DNA of 64,000 nt from the NCBI GenBank assembly GCA_965153455.1, contig OZ234504.1, forward strand, positions 3,782,001 through 3,846,000, read 5' to 3'. Below the pieces are notes generated by a model. The model saw only the letters and a list, made by a program, of their open reading frames with translations, ran no database searches and was not told the origin of the DNA. This document shows, in pieces, positions 13,800 through 26,292 of this stretch (within the stretch, counting starts at the first letter, position 1; each line of letters opens with the position of its first letter). Position numbers and translations under genes: made by a program. Source of the DNA: Sphagnum compactum. Lineage: Eukaryota > Bryophyta > Sphagnopsida > Sphagnales.

Positions 13800-16700
13800 A
13801 CTAGATAAAACTCAGTAGGTTTTTATGACCAGGAGCCCCACTTGACACATGTGTTTGTTGCGCTTCGGGGCAAAACAATCCTCCAGCAACTTCTATCACA
13901 ATGTAATTTCTATTCTTTTCTTGAGCTTACAAAATAGATTTTGTATGTCAGAATTTTGCACATAAGTTATGCACTACAGGGGGTCTGTGCTGCAGCAGCA
14001 GCAACCAGAATCAAGAGCTTGATGGTGGAATCTGGCAGGGGGAAAGGGAAGGGCCCTTGAACAACAAATGTGCAAACACTCAGTTCTGTGACATAAGATC
14101 CCATCACATAGACAATGTTTGACCAAAGCCAAGCCAACCATAAACCACCAAGCTTGCCACCATGATTCCTCAAAAACATGCAGCTCATTGTATGATAGCT
14201 CCAGCCCTTAATGGTAGGTAGGTTGCACTCTTGGACTGGTCTCATATTTTGTACATACCAGATTGGTACTGGTATAAGTATACTACATGTGGAACTGGAG
14301 CAGGTACTGAGATAGCTGGGTACATGTTTTTGAACCTCAAAAAAAACTGCATGTTTTTGGGAAAATTTCTCAACCATTTAAATACCATGGTGATATCAAT
14401 AATTCATTTAATCATAAATTTAATCATCCCTCTATATGTTGGCTACAACTGGAGCAAAAACTAAAAACTCCCCCCCCCCCAAATCACTTCATTCTCACAT
14501 TTTTAAAAAATTCTCCAATAATAAAAAGGTTGTTCGTTATCCATTGATGATAACCAACCTTGTTACGTTGCAATCAACCCATGGACTCTTTAGGTCCCCA
14601 CAATATGCAATGCCCCCATGGTCGTGAGTGTACTAGGATTCATGATGCAATGTGCAACTGTTAAGTACAATAACAAAATTTCAACTGTTATAAGTTAGTA
14701 AAGGTTTATCACTCATACATAGAGTACCTAGTAGGCACATTGTATAAGCCATAAAAATGGGAGCTTGAAAATAATTTGAACAATTGTAGAAGCTGAAGCA
14801 ACAACTTCTGTAAGAGGCAGAGGTCACCTCCATGTGAATACTCAAAATGCTAGTTCCTGTTGTAAGCATGAATAGAGAAAAGAGAGAGAGAGAGAAGGCA
14901 ATACCCGGTAGCATTGGCATCTTGCTATGAAGGAAGGTAGTGTGTTTGTTTTGTATGTTTTGTTGCGTCCAGATCTCCCAAACAAGGGGGCATCAGCTGG
15001 CTGCAGCTGTCGTCTTCCTAGTACTACCGCTAGAAAGCCCTTGATGAGTACAGGTGCAAGCAATGAGGTGATTTCTTACTGTTTAGACCAGTGTTGGGTG
15101 GTTCTTTACTTTCATGAAGGACCTTCAGTTCAGGTTCTAAAGAAAAATTACAATTCTAATTTTGCTTCTGAAAATCTAGTTCCACACATAAATTGAACTG
15201 AGAATCTAGTTCCCAGTTTGGGTCTTCAAAAACTAATTATTCTGGTTCCACATTTGGAACCAGTTTCCAAAGTCAGACTTGATTTTGGTTCAGATTTTAT
15301 TAATTGGAACTGGAACCCACAGTTCTACCCCTCCAAACCAGGTACCTGCCCAGCACTGGTTTAGAGTTTAGACCTGGACTGCAAGGGTTATTGAATTTTA
15401 AGTATGTTCATCACTGAAAATTCAGTATATATAATCCAAAAATAAAAAATTTAAAGAAATTTGGGGTGCACTATTGGTACCTTTGGAAAGCCCTCAATGA
15501 GCACATATGCATAAGTTCCTCATCTACTGCACAGCTCCGTCAATGAGCACAGGTGCATAAGTTGCTCATCTATTTCACAACTCCAAAGGAGGGAGCATAC
15601 CAACAATAATATTGTAAATAGTGTGGTGATTCATATTGGGATTTTGCAGACATGACTTGACTCAATGATCTCTAGATGCACTAAATTTTCACTACACAAC
15701 AAACTCCAATTTCTCATAGCTAGATGTTGTAAACCTCCAACATGGGACCATCTCTTTCTTCTTTGTTTTGTGGGCGGGCTCTCTACTTTTCTCTATTGGC
15801 TCATGTACATGCCTACAATTTGGAATTTTCTCTGTGAAAGGCAAAAAAGTCATACAAAGGCACAAGTTGGAGGGATTCAAATTTTATCTGGCACTGCACA
15901 ATTGATTCACACATTTGCAAGCTTCCACACACTGGACTTATGTTCTGTATCAACAGATTCAAGTTCAAGGACCCCATGTTTTGCTTCAGCTTCTTCATCA
16001 GCATTGCCAGTTTCCAAGTTACCTCATGTACATGGGGAATTTCTTCAATCACTCTAGATCCCATGGGATTTGTGCCACACATTGGAAGCGCACACTGTGA
16101 AGTTGCACAAGCAGATCCCAAGCATCCAGCAACAAAATCATATTGTAAGGCTTGTGTTGAGAGGAAAATATGCACAGAAAATGTACTAGGATCTCAATTG
16201 CACCCTAACCAAAAGGAAACTGAACTTCTAAATTGGGCTTATTCAATGTCATGAGCTAATTTTAAACAAGACAAATGAATCAGATGAGGCAAGAGTTCAA
16301 ATAGATAGTTTAGGGTTTACCTCCAATGCTAGTTCTTGGGTATTATTTCAATTTCTCCTGTCTGCTCCAACCTCTGTGAGAAAGAATTGCTGAATCTCAT
16401 CAATTGGTGGAGATCCATAATCAGCAGCAGCCAAATTTTTTTTGGGGTGCAGGTTATATATGTGGTTCTGGAATCTAATTCCCAAGCTTTCCTTGAGAGA
16501 AATACTGTAAGGGCCTACTGCTAATCACCACAGTTGGGGCAAACAAAAACTTTCCAAAGGGTTCAGCACCTTCAATGAGATCTCTCAGATTTCACTATTC
16601 ACATTGCAATGAGGTAATACAAGCTACTCTAGCACGTGTGAGCATGCAGCAGTTACCCAACGGTGGGAACTAATAGCACACCTGAGCCTTTGTTGTGCCA

Positions 16701-18090
16701 TCCTGAGCTGTGACATCCCCATTCTCCATGAGCTCATCATGCTTCTTCTTTGCTTTTAGGTTTTTGTTTTATACCTAACGATCGCCTCGTCTTCATTGCT
16801 GTTCTTTTGTCTTCATCCAGATCATCCTTCCTTTCATATACGATCGACCCATTCAGCATTCTTATCTTTCTTTCCTACATTGCAACATCTGATACCACGG
16901 CCATCAAAGCTTTTTCACTATACAGATCTGAATGTGAGGAAATTCTTCCAAATGACCAGTCTCAGTAGAATCCAGATGCAGACATTGCAGAGCGTATGAT
17001 GCTACATGTGTACCGTAACAAAAAAGAACTGGAAAGCAACTGTGCCTCTTAGAAGACTTTTAAGGTCTAGCGTCTCGTAATCTATTGCAGGAAACTTGTA
17101 GGCAGGTGCTTCTAGGCAAACCTACTAAAGGCCTGTGAAGCGCCCCCTGAACACTTTCAAGGTGAGCATGAGACTTGCAAGAAAGGTATTGAAAAGTTCA
17201 TGCTCCAGCAGTTGCATGAAAAGCTCGGCCTTTTGTTGAGAACAATCCACAGGAACTCCAAACCCTAAAACTAAACCATGGTTGTTCACAAATGTTATTA
17301 TAGTTGTTTTGTTGGGATTGGTTTTCCTTCCAAAATTCTAGTTTGACAAAAGTGGCGAAATTTTTCTGGTGAAACACATTTCAGATTGTAAATGTAACAC
17401 ATTTGGCCAAGTTTTTCTTCAAAATCTCGTAAAATAATGGAAATTCACCCAAATAAATGGTACCTATATGGGACACACCCGGACAAAGTGGCAACTTCCC
17501 TTGCTACATATGCAAAGCTAAGATTATAAAACAAACATGCAGTTTTTAGAACTCATAATGCCAGCAAGGAGTATAAAACAAAGGTGGAGTTTTCAAAACT
17601 AGTTTGAGATGAATGGAGAGGGGAGGGCCTTGTTGGTTGGGCAATACGCCCTTAGAATTGAGGTGAGAACTCGAGGTCTGCATTGAGTTATGGAATGCTT
17701 GAGATAAATTAAAACATGATTGAATATGAGGTAACCTTTTAGAGTGGCAACTATGGGGGAGGGCAATGTTACAACCCATGTGTAGACTCCATGGATAAAG
17801 TAATTGTAGGTAGGGAAAATAATACTAAGGGGAACTTGCCTTCAATTGATTAGGCACAACTGTGTGAAATTTGTGAGCATTTAATTACATTACACACACA
17901 GCATTGGCATAAAAATTTCTAGTATATTTGGAAAACCTTATACAACAAAATTTAATCTCTTTGGCAAAGGGCAAGGTGTTTTGAAAAATGAAATGCTTAC
18001 ATTGGAGTTGGCATTTTTTTTCCCTTTTACTATTTCGTGAGCTTGTCATCATGAGTGTGAGCGCGAAGGAATATCCTTACGATATTCCAT
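13800..18090. other. unrecognised region with scattered exon-like frames
   Basis: This stretch is richer in G+C than the first 12 kb and has frames that read more like protein. On the minus strand these include 13967-14377 (a hydrophobic C-terminal half with GGLWLAWLWSNIVYVMGSYV), 14842-15063 and 15813-16175. I recognise none of them and could not join them with convincing splice sites. They may be pieces of a decayed gene or non-coding sequence. A short GA run lies at about 14879-14895. Confidence 0.3.
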
Positions 18091-19400
18091 CCATTTTAAC
18101 AAGTATATTCTCTAACAAATCCCGTTGACGTGGAAGGATATTTTTTGAAGACTGACACAAAAGAATATTTTGCCATGTCATCTATAGTTCCACGTGGCTT
18201 TGCATAACTCAATCTTAGGGCAATTTAAATGGCTCCAATGTGTGTAATCTCCCATCCCAAAATCAAATTATGACTGGAAAACATTTAATTAGCTTCATGA
18301 ACGGGTTCCCTGAACGTATCGATGGGTACCTCGAGAGATTGGCATTGGCGAGTGATGACTTTTAATGCCCCTTGTCCGGCTGGCGCCCTTTCTTAGCACA
18401 AGAGGGCGGGAATCCCCTGTTCGCCCAGCACGTTTGCACGAGGCGATCTATAATCTGGTTCCCCGGCACCCCCCGCGTTGTCTAGACATCAGACTCGGTG
18501 TTTGCACGTAGCGTGCCACGCTTCTGACCAGTCTCCCCTATGAGCCATTTGACTTGAATGCTCCCTTGTGCAGCGCCTCCACGATGCCAAGCCCGCGAAC
18601 GACAACACCCGGGGGCGAACTTGGAAGGACACCACGCAAGCGTAGCGGCATGACCCACGGGATGCCAGTGATGGCTAGCAATCCCAGGGCGCGAGCCGCC
18701 TTCAAATTTCTCGCTTCACTTGCTGCGTGAACGCGTACAAACACAAGACCACACATCCAACAGCAGGCGAGGCGACCTCACCCGCCATGTTTAGGCATCG
18801 AAAAAGGATGCACCCAACCGAGTTCCCCATGTTGGGAGAACGCTCCGTCAGGCGCACCCAACATGCATCCCATCCCATATTGAGCTAGCGCCGCATTGGG
18901 ACTCCGCCACTCGGGGCGGAGCTGAGGCGGGACAAGCGATTTTACGGCGAACCGGGGAAAGCTGAGCCACATGCAACGAGCCCACCGCATACTGAGCCTG
19001 CAACACACCGGGGCTCCACCATTCGGGACAGAGGCCAACGCGGGACAAGCGATTCTGTAGGGAACCGGGGGGGGGGGCGAGCCACACGCAACGAGCCACA
19101 TGCAACGAGCCCACGCACTCAACTCACATAACCACTCCCCTTTATAGTATTCTCTGCGACTCTTCGCGGATCGACAAACTCAAAAGAAGCACGGCCGCTA
19201 GCATTTAGGCCTCGCCTCAAGCAGCCTGGAAGAAGCGCTACACATCATTGGACCTGGAGCGCTCCCAAACCCCAAACGCGTCGACCCATAGCTCCATCCC
19301 CAGCTCGCAAGACTCAGAAAGGGATCGAACTGAGGATAGCTCCCGGAGGAACCTTCCACCACAGGGATCGATAGGCACTCAAGCCGCTCTGATCCAGCTT
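18090..19400. other. GC-rich segment upstream of the LINE
   Basis: Base composition changes sharply at about 18.1-18.3 kb from AT-rich to GC-rich. There is no convincing ORF: the longer frames are minus-strand and low-complexity. A G-box-like CCACGTGG occurs at about 18191. The segment may be the 5' part of the LINE or a separate element that shares the TATAGTATTCTCTGCG motif (19144 on) with the solo LTR at 20674-21494. Confidence 0.4.
18876..19115. repeat. diverged tandem duplication, period 112 bp
   Basis: The first copy starts at CATATTGAGC (18876) and the second at CATACTGAGC (18988). Both contain a GCGGGACAAGCGATT core, an ACCGGGG word and an ATGCAACGAGCCCA end. The copies differ by many substitutions, and a G-tract has expanded in the second. 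Confidence 0.75.
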
Positions 19401-19404
19401 CCTC

Positions 19405-20673
19405 ATGAATAGGAAAGCCCTCACTTTGGCCTCCCTGAATGTGAGGAGTTTAGGGAGGAACTCTCCTAAGCAAAAGGAGATCAGATCTTGGTTTTCCTCC
19501 CTGACCACCCCACCTCAAATTCTACTCCTTCAGGAACACCACTTAGGGGAAACCCAACGAATGAGCAAATTCGGGACATCATGTTTGAGTCGCAAGGGAA
19601 GCTCGTGAAGTTTTTCCAAGCCTCAGTCGAGCGCCACAGCCACCACTCGGTCGTAAAATGGTTCAGGTACGGAGATACCTGCTCCAAAACTTTCTTTGAC
19701 TTTCATCGGATCAGAAAAAAAAGACGTTTCTGAAGGAGCTGGAGGTAAACAGGAAAACAATTCTTCTAAGAGTATGCGAAAAAGGTTGCCCCCACGCTCC
19801 TCCTAGCTTTCAAGGCTATGTTATCCCTGGGGCTGACCTCAAAATACATTAACAAGGGAATGATCACCTTGATTCCGAAGTCAGGAGATCATTCCAAACT
19901 AGGGAATTGGCGTCCAATCACCCTCCTTGGGAAGATTTATAAAATCCTAACTAAAACTCTAGCGAAAAGGATCCAGCCTCACCTTCCCCTCGTGATCAGA
20001 CCAAACCAAAACCGGATTCGTGGAAGGAAGGAGCATCTTGGACAACAATTTTTTAGCCCAAGAAGCCCTGGATTGGGTAGCTGAGAGCAACCATGATTTC
20101 GTCCTCTTCCTCCTAGACTTTGAGAAAGCGTTCCATAAAATAAAATGGGGATTCCTCTTCCCAGCTCTGTCCAGGCTGGGCTTCAGACCCAAGTGGATCA
20201 AATGGGTCTCCTCCCTCTATTGGCTAGCGTCCTCCTCTGTCAAAGTCAATGGTGAACCCGAGGAGGATTTCAGGTTAGCCAGGTCGGTCAGGCAAGGTTG
20301 CCCGTTGGCCTTGTACCTGTTCATTCTCGTAACCGACGTCCTAGGCCACATGCTGGACGACCCCAAACATGGGGTAGAAGGGCTATCCCTCCCCAAAGGG
20401 AGTTGTGTTCGGGACCAGCCTTTCGTGGATAACACCGTCCTGTATCTTAGAGACACTCCCAACAACTTGAGCAAAGCTCGGTCAATCCTGGATCTATTCT
20501 GCCGCACTTTTGGTGCAAAAGTTAATTAGGGAAAGTCAACGGCCATATGGGCCAACAAAGAAAAAAGAGAATGGGAATGGGGGCAAGAGGCTGGGCTAAG
20601 ATGGATATCCGAAGGTGAGGGAGTTCGATACTTAGGCATCCAAGTAAGCTTCCGGCTTCCCACAGAGGCCAAT
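19405..20673 (+). pseudogene. L1-type LINE, 5' part: endonuclease remnant and reverse transcriptase
   Basis: This is a decayed plant non-LTR retrotransposon. The start of an apurinic-type endonuclease (EEP) domain is readable at 19405-19560 (ALTLASLNVRSLG, then LLLQEHHLG). The text then jumps to the linker before the reverse transcriptase (VVKWFRYGDTCSKTFFDFHR at about 19651-19720), so most of the endonuclease is deleted. RT motifs follow: NWRPITLLGKIYKILTK (about 19905), LLDFEKAFHKIKW with the first catalytic Asp (about 20115), SVRQGCPLALYLF (about 20286) and FVDNT (20422-20436) in place of F/YADDT, so the second of the paired catalytic Asp is Asn. A frameshift lies near 20000, and a TAG at 20527 replaces the Trp usual in VNWGKS. 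The element is interrupted by an LTR at 20674. It is inactive. Confidence 0.85.
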
Positions 20674-21494
20674 TGACGCGCTCCCAAGTTCCTAATTAGA
20701 CCCAAGATGGGTCCAAGTTATTTAAACAACGGAATTGTGAGGAACTTGTGGCACGCTCCCAACTTTCGGCACTAAAAGGGGTAGAGGGGCGTGTTGATGC
20801 TCAGGGATGGGACTAGGAAGAGTGACAAGCTTTAGTTACTCACTCGAATCTGCATCAACCAACCAACAAGTTGGTTAATTCACTTTTTAGATCACCTTTA
20901 GTGCTAAGACAAGCCATGGGCAACTCTGGACTCACAAGACTCACCATGGCTCGGACTCGGGGGAAGCCACCACCTTCCCCCATATAGTATTCTCTGCGTC
21001 TCTCCGCAGAGCCTACATCCGAATGACTTTTTGTCCCGAGACTCCCAAGGAGGAGTCCCGAAACTGTCCTGGTTTAGACTCTTGCAACTTTGTGAGGCTA
21101 TAACTCTTTGCTCAGACCTCCCATTTGGACAAGGTCTGAAGCAAAGTTGTAGCTCTCGTTGAGAACTTTTCAATGGTGTGCCACACTTCACCTGCACACA
21201 CCGGGGTCGGGTCGATTTTTGACTTTTAGTGGTCAGGAGTCAAACTGCCAGTTTGACTCCCGACCTTTCTTTTGGCCATAACTTGTGCTGCACATGTCCA
21301 AATGACTCATGCAAGCCCATTTTTGACATTGACATTTCAATAACTTTCCAATGATATAAAGAACTCTTCAAAGCGAGGTGTTTTGACCCCTACAATCGAA
21401 CTTTAAAATTTTGGGAGTCCCGGAGGACTCCTAGGTCCCCATTTCGGGAGTGTGAGTCTCATTCTCACACTCTCTTCAAAGTAGGGTTACAACA
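20674..21494. mobile_element. 821-bp solo LTR inserted in the LINE
   Basis: The insert starts with TG (TGACGC) and ends with CA (TTACAACA). It is bordered by a 5-bp direct repeat CCAAT (20669-20673 and 21495-21499), as left by an LTR-retrotransposon integrase. The LINE frame reads PTEAN on the left and FDKFMHFLKGK on the right. Removing the insert and one CCAAT rejoins the two in frame, which confirms the boundaries. A TATAGTATTC promoter-like word lies at about 20983, followed by a hairpin (CTCTGCG, 6-base loop, CGCAGAG). With no internal polyprotein, a solo LTR formed by recombination is the likely explanation. Confidence 0.88.
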
Positions 21495-23420
21495 CCAATT
21501 TTGACAAATTCATGCACTTCTTGAAAGGGAAAATGATCGCTTGGGGTAATTGCAACCTCTCCCTCGTCGACAAAATTCTGGTTTCCAACCAGGTCATGTC
21601 CTCCTCCATGTGGTATTTGGCGGCTAATTGGAATCTGAACCCAAGAATGTGCCAACAGGTCGGAGGGGTGGTCTGCAACTTCATTTGGGGGGGCAAAGCT
21701 TCCAACACCTGGGCAAAGGTTAAGTGGTGAGGGAATCTTCACTCTCCCCTTGTCAAGCGGTGGGTTGGGTATCATAGATCCCAAAGCCCAATCCGAAGCC
21801 CTGCTCGCCAAACTCTTGGTGAGAGGGCTATCCCCAAACCCTAGAAAGAAATAATGAGACACCGGGCAGACCAGATCCAACTCCCGGTGCACGGCAAAAG
21901 GCCAAAAAACCTAGACATAAATTGGCTTTTCGTCGCCCCCAAATTAAAAAAACGGCGTGCTCCTTTTGGAAAAGTATCCTCAGATCCTGGCTAAACATCA
22001 GGGCCGGCCTTGTGAAGACCGAACCGTCATCCCGCGTGGAGGTGCTCAGGCAGCCCATCTTCAGCAATCCTCTCATCACCAACACGACTGGCCACCCCCT
22101 TGGGGTAAGCGGCCTCAGTGAAGGGAACGACATCGCCAAAGCGGGCCACCAGGATAAAAGATCTGTGGGACTCGGAAGAGAGGGACTGGAAGAGCCTCTC
22201 CCGACCCTTTGGATGAACTCCCACATCATCAACCGGACGAATAGGGGAATCATTAAAGATAACATTTCTTGGAACCCCACAACGTACCCTAGTCGATTCT
22301 GGATAGGGGATTGGATAAGCAGTAGGGCCCTAGGCAACAATGCCCCCCTTACATGGGTGTACCGTGTAACCGGGTCCGCTCCCAACACGGTACAAGCCAT
22401 CGAATTTCAAAAGGTCTCCCCCAACGGCCTTATCAACGCGATGAGCTCCCAGGAGGTGGTACTCTCCCCGGAGGGCTACCACCCGATCAGGGTCCTCACA
22501 CAAGAAAGACACGGAACTCCCCTCAGGGTTGCCAGAGATCTCCCTATGTCCCCCAAACACCCCCCCCTTTTCTGGATCTTCGAGTTCGGCTTCATTGAAG
22601 GCCTCCTTTGGGACCCCGGGGAGTGGCACTGGCAGGGAGCCCCCCCAATGGGGGACTCACCCTGCTTCGGATACTTGGCCAAACAGGTCTACAGGAACGC
22701 GAGGAATCCCACGTAGATCCCCTACATTCGTTCCTTCATCCAAAAATTAAACCTCCAAAACTCCACCGACTCTCAAATCATTGACAAAATTTGGCACAAC
22801 TCCTGCCCTCGTAAAGTTGGTACTCTCATTTAGTTCACCTTGAACCGCGGTCTCTCGGTCGGCACTTGGCTTCAATGCATGGGGATTTCCCCCACGTGCA
22901 AGGTTTGCATTGCCTTTTCGAATGCCCTCACGCCAAGCAGGCCTTGGAGGCCTTCAAGTGCATTTGGCAAAAATGGGGGATGCCGAGTGACGTCACCCCC
23001 ACCTGGCTGTTCATCTTGCTTCGGGAATCCGTCTTCAAAAGAGAAGATGACCCCCCCGGCCCTCAAGGTTACCACACGGGGGGCTTCTCTTACATTAGAC
23101 AGCTGCTTGACATTCTCCGTAACTTCATTCTCTACTTTCTCTTGTCAAAGAGGTGCCGAAAGCATTTCGACGACTAGTATTCCTCTAGGAAAGTTCTTTA
23201 GCAAGCCTGGGTGGCCACAGTCGAGGTTGGGATGGCCACTTGGAAGGCCATCAACTCGCTTCGGTCCACCCGGGAACCTAACATTCAGGCTAGGATTGAT
23301 TAAGCCTTTCGGGCAGAGTGGTGTCATTTGAACATCTTTGGGGAGGATTGTGCTGCCATTGTGTGGCGCTTCCTACCCCCTTTGTACTTCTTGAATTTCT
23401 TTAATGATTGATGGGGCTGT
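21495..23420 (+). pseudogene. L1-type LINE, 3' part: RT C-terminus and zf-RVT
   Basis: This continues the LINE past the LTR insert: HFLKGKMIAWGNCNLSLVDK and KILVSNQVMSSSMWYLAANW (21510-21640), a thumb-type region common in plant LINEs. The C-terminal part is readable at 21922-22716 (264 codons, including PSRFWIGDWISSRAL). It is followed by the zinc-binding zf-RVT region, split between two frames: RGLSVGTWLQCMGISPTCKVC at about 22846 in one and HCLFECPHAKQALEAF at about 22906 in the next, showing a frameshift inside the motif. A further piece reads FILYFLLSKRCRKHF (about 23127). The 3' end is uncertain, near 23420. Several stops and frameshifts make it a dead copy. Minus-strand frames here are shadows. 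Confidence 0.8.
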
Positions 23421-23436
23421 TGCCCCCCTCCCCCTT

Positions 23437-23885
23437 TTCAGGGTTTCCTGTGACTCTCCGCGGAGGCTGCATCCAAATTGCAAAAAATATTTCTTTCGAC
23501 TTTCGACTTTCGCGCGGATTCTCGACTCGCCTCGGGATTCTCGATTCGCCTTAGACTTCCGACTCCTGCCCGGACTTCCGACTTTTGCTCGGACTCTTGA
23601 CTCTTGTGCGGACTCTTGACTTGCCCCGGACTCTCGACTCTCGCCCCGTTTCCTGACTCGCCTTGGGACTCCCAACTCCCGCCCCAACTACCGACCCGCC
23701 CCGGGACTCCCGACTCCCGACTCCCGCCGGACTCCCAACTCGCCCCGAGACTCTCGACTCGCCCCGAGACTCTCGACTCGCCCCGAGACTCTCGACTGGC
23801 CCCGAGACTCCTGACTTGCCCCGGACTCCCGACTCCCGCCCCGAACTCCCGACTCGCCCCGAACTCTTGACTCCCGACTTCTTAG
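23437..23885. repeat. GACTC-rich minisatellite
   Basis: From about 23500 the sequence is a degenerate array of GACTCTCGACTCGCCCCGA-type units of about 19 bp, with the best-preserved tandem copies at about 23745-23810. The array begins just after a copy of the GACTCTCCGCGGAGGCTGCATCC motif (23452 on), which is also present in the solo LTR at 20674-21494. It ends abruptly at a return to AT-rich DNA at about 23885. Open frames through it on both strands are by-products of the repeat. Confidence 0.85.
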
Positions 23886-23889
23886 TTTA

Positions 23890-26290
23890 TTATATATAAT
23901 TACCTTTTGATATGAATAACATTTGATTTTAGAATTGATATTCAACACAGAAGACCACTTGATAGCATTTTCATGTAGATTTTTTGGTTATTTAGACATT
24001 TGTAGCAATTTTAACATTTCAAAATGTTTTAAGATCACCAATTGCATGCAAATAGTCTATTACGTTTTCATGATAGCAATAAATGCATAAATTAAATAAA
24101 AATTTATAAAAATGTGACCATAGTTGCATGTAATTATGTAATATCTTACACATTAAATATTGTTTTTGTTGTGAGCTATAACAGATCAACAAAGTAACCT
24201 AATTTTTTGTTCATTTATTCATTTGCAACATGTCACAATATTCATACCCTTGACACTTTTGTCGAACATGCTAAAGTTGGACTTGTACCTGTTTATTAAA
24301 AAAAACTCATGGGTCTACATTTAGAGTATTAAACAAAGGTTGGATATTGGGAATCCTCTAATCACTTGTAGGATTACAAAATATATGGGACCATGATAAA
24401 GATGTTCATATCAGAGTTTTTGAACAATTTGCGACAACCTCCTAGGGATAATCCATGGCTAGTAGAGTCAACAAATTGAAATTTTAGAACATTGTTTCAA
24501 TGGCAATGCAACTACTTTCTCGAATTTCAAGCGGACAAAAAAATAAACAAATCAATCTTACAATAGAAATGGCTTAAAAACTCAAACAATGCAAAGGATG
24601 ATCCATATGAATCACTAATTGTTGCTTATAATAAAGAGATACACCAGTTTGTACTAGCCAATAACATTACTAGTAATGAGGTGGAGGAATTAAGCTCACC
24701 AACATGCCGAAAACCTATGATGGATTTGGAGGAAAACACATTGCTAGGTATTCCAAAGTTAGTTCAATGGGTTCAACTGAAGAAAATTGGACACTAATGG
24801 AGCTTGGTTATGTTTAATACATTTGGAATAGAGTCTAGCAATGCCGTTGATATTCTAAACAATTGGAAAATAAACATAATTAGAGGTATCCATGGGAGTG
24901 CACAAGGAACCAACTTTGGATGTGGAAAACTTCCCTTAGTAATACCAGAGATGAAGCCACGACCATTAAAATGATTTTAGGATTAGAAGTGGGTAATAGA
25001 TTTTGGGAAATATTGAAGATTGTCTTAAGCAAGGCCATGTAATGGATTAACAACATTAGAATACATGTTTTTTGCCCGTGTAAAAAATGTATAGGTGTTT
25101 AAGTATGTATTGTTTATTTTTCTAGAATGTGAACATAATGAAAGATAATAGTCAATACTATTGACCATCAACCTATTTTCCATTATCGACTGCATTTCCA
25201 AGACAATGCATCTTGGCATGTATTGTTGTGACTAAAAGGTTTTGCTTAAGTTGCATTCAATAGTGCATTGCCCATTTATTGTAGTCAAAAGGATTTTAGC
25301 TTCATTATCCCAAGGGTTGGAGACTAATGGAGCAATATGAATTTTTGTGTGTAGAGAAGCCAATGAAATTGGAATTTATGAAACTCTTACAACTTGTGGA
25401 AGATTGACCATCTTATTGGCCAATAGACCATCTTCCAAAAGAATGGTAATTCAAAAATATTTTTGTGGCAATATAATCATGACCTAGATCTTGTTAGTTG
25501 CAATTGGTTGTAAGTTGGTTATAGTACAATGGCACAAAACAATATTCTTCTCCAAAAAAATTTGATCTTTATTACTATAAAACAAAATTTGAAAGAATAG
25601 TTGTTCATGAATAAATTTTCCTTCTTTAAAAAGTTCTTGAGTAGCACATAGAATAGGAAAAAAATTCGTAGTGTTTAAGCCACACATATATTACATAGCC
25701 TTGAATTTACAAATTTTTTATGGAAAACACAGACGAGCTTGCAACACAAGAACTTCTGAAAACATGCAAGGAATTATGGAATGACCGTCACATTCTACAA
25801 ATGGCCATAAAATGTTGAGATGATGTTCGAATACGAAAATGACATGTGGGTGAAAGCACAATTAGGTGGATTGTTTAGACTGTCATAGTTGTAATTTTTC
25901 TGAATTATAGATGAACTTAAAATGCAAAATCATATCAAACATTAGAAATTTCAATTTTTTTATTATTTATGTTGTAATAGACTTTAGTGAGAATCTTATT
26001 AAAAATTACGGATGAGTTTGAAGAAAAGATTAGCTTTCAAGTTATAACTTTAAGCATTCAAGAAGTTTTCCTTCGAGGAAAAAAACAATTCAACAAACTT
26101 GAGAGTACAAGAATGAGGAGGAAGCTGAATCTTACTTTTTTGTTGGTGTGTGTTTGTGTTGGGAAGCCTTCCTCTTACAAAATGCACAACATAATCATTT
26201 ATGCATCACAAAACCCTAAAATAAGATAATTTTTTGGAAGATGTACACAACACAGTCCTTTTAAAAACTTTTTCCCAAATTGTCATTATG
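23890..26290. other. AT-rich intergenic DNA
   Basis: No family is recognised. The stretch 24.4-25.0 kb contains short protein-like pieces separated by stops and could be a very old transposon remnant, but nothing diagnostic remains. Confidence 0.45.
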
Positions 26291-26292
26291 AA

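Noticed and set aside
18538-19122. Minus-strand frames of 72-114 codons in the GC-rich segment
   Set aside because: Low-complexity translation of a diverged tandem repeat; no start context or domain.
21828-22400. 190-codon minus-strand frame
   Set aside because: Antisense of the LINE C-terminal region in GC-rich DNA; no family resemblance.
23604-23948. Ser/Arg/Pro-rich frames on both strands
   Set aside because: Open only because the GACTC minisatellite lacks stops; frames exist on both strands at once.
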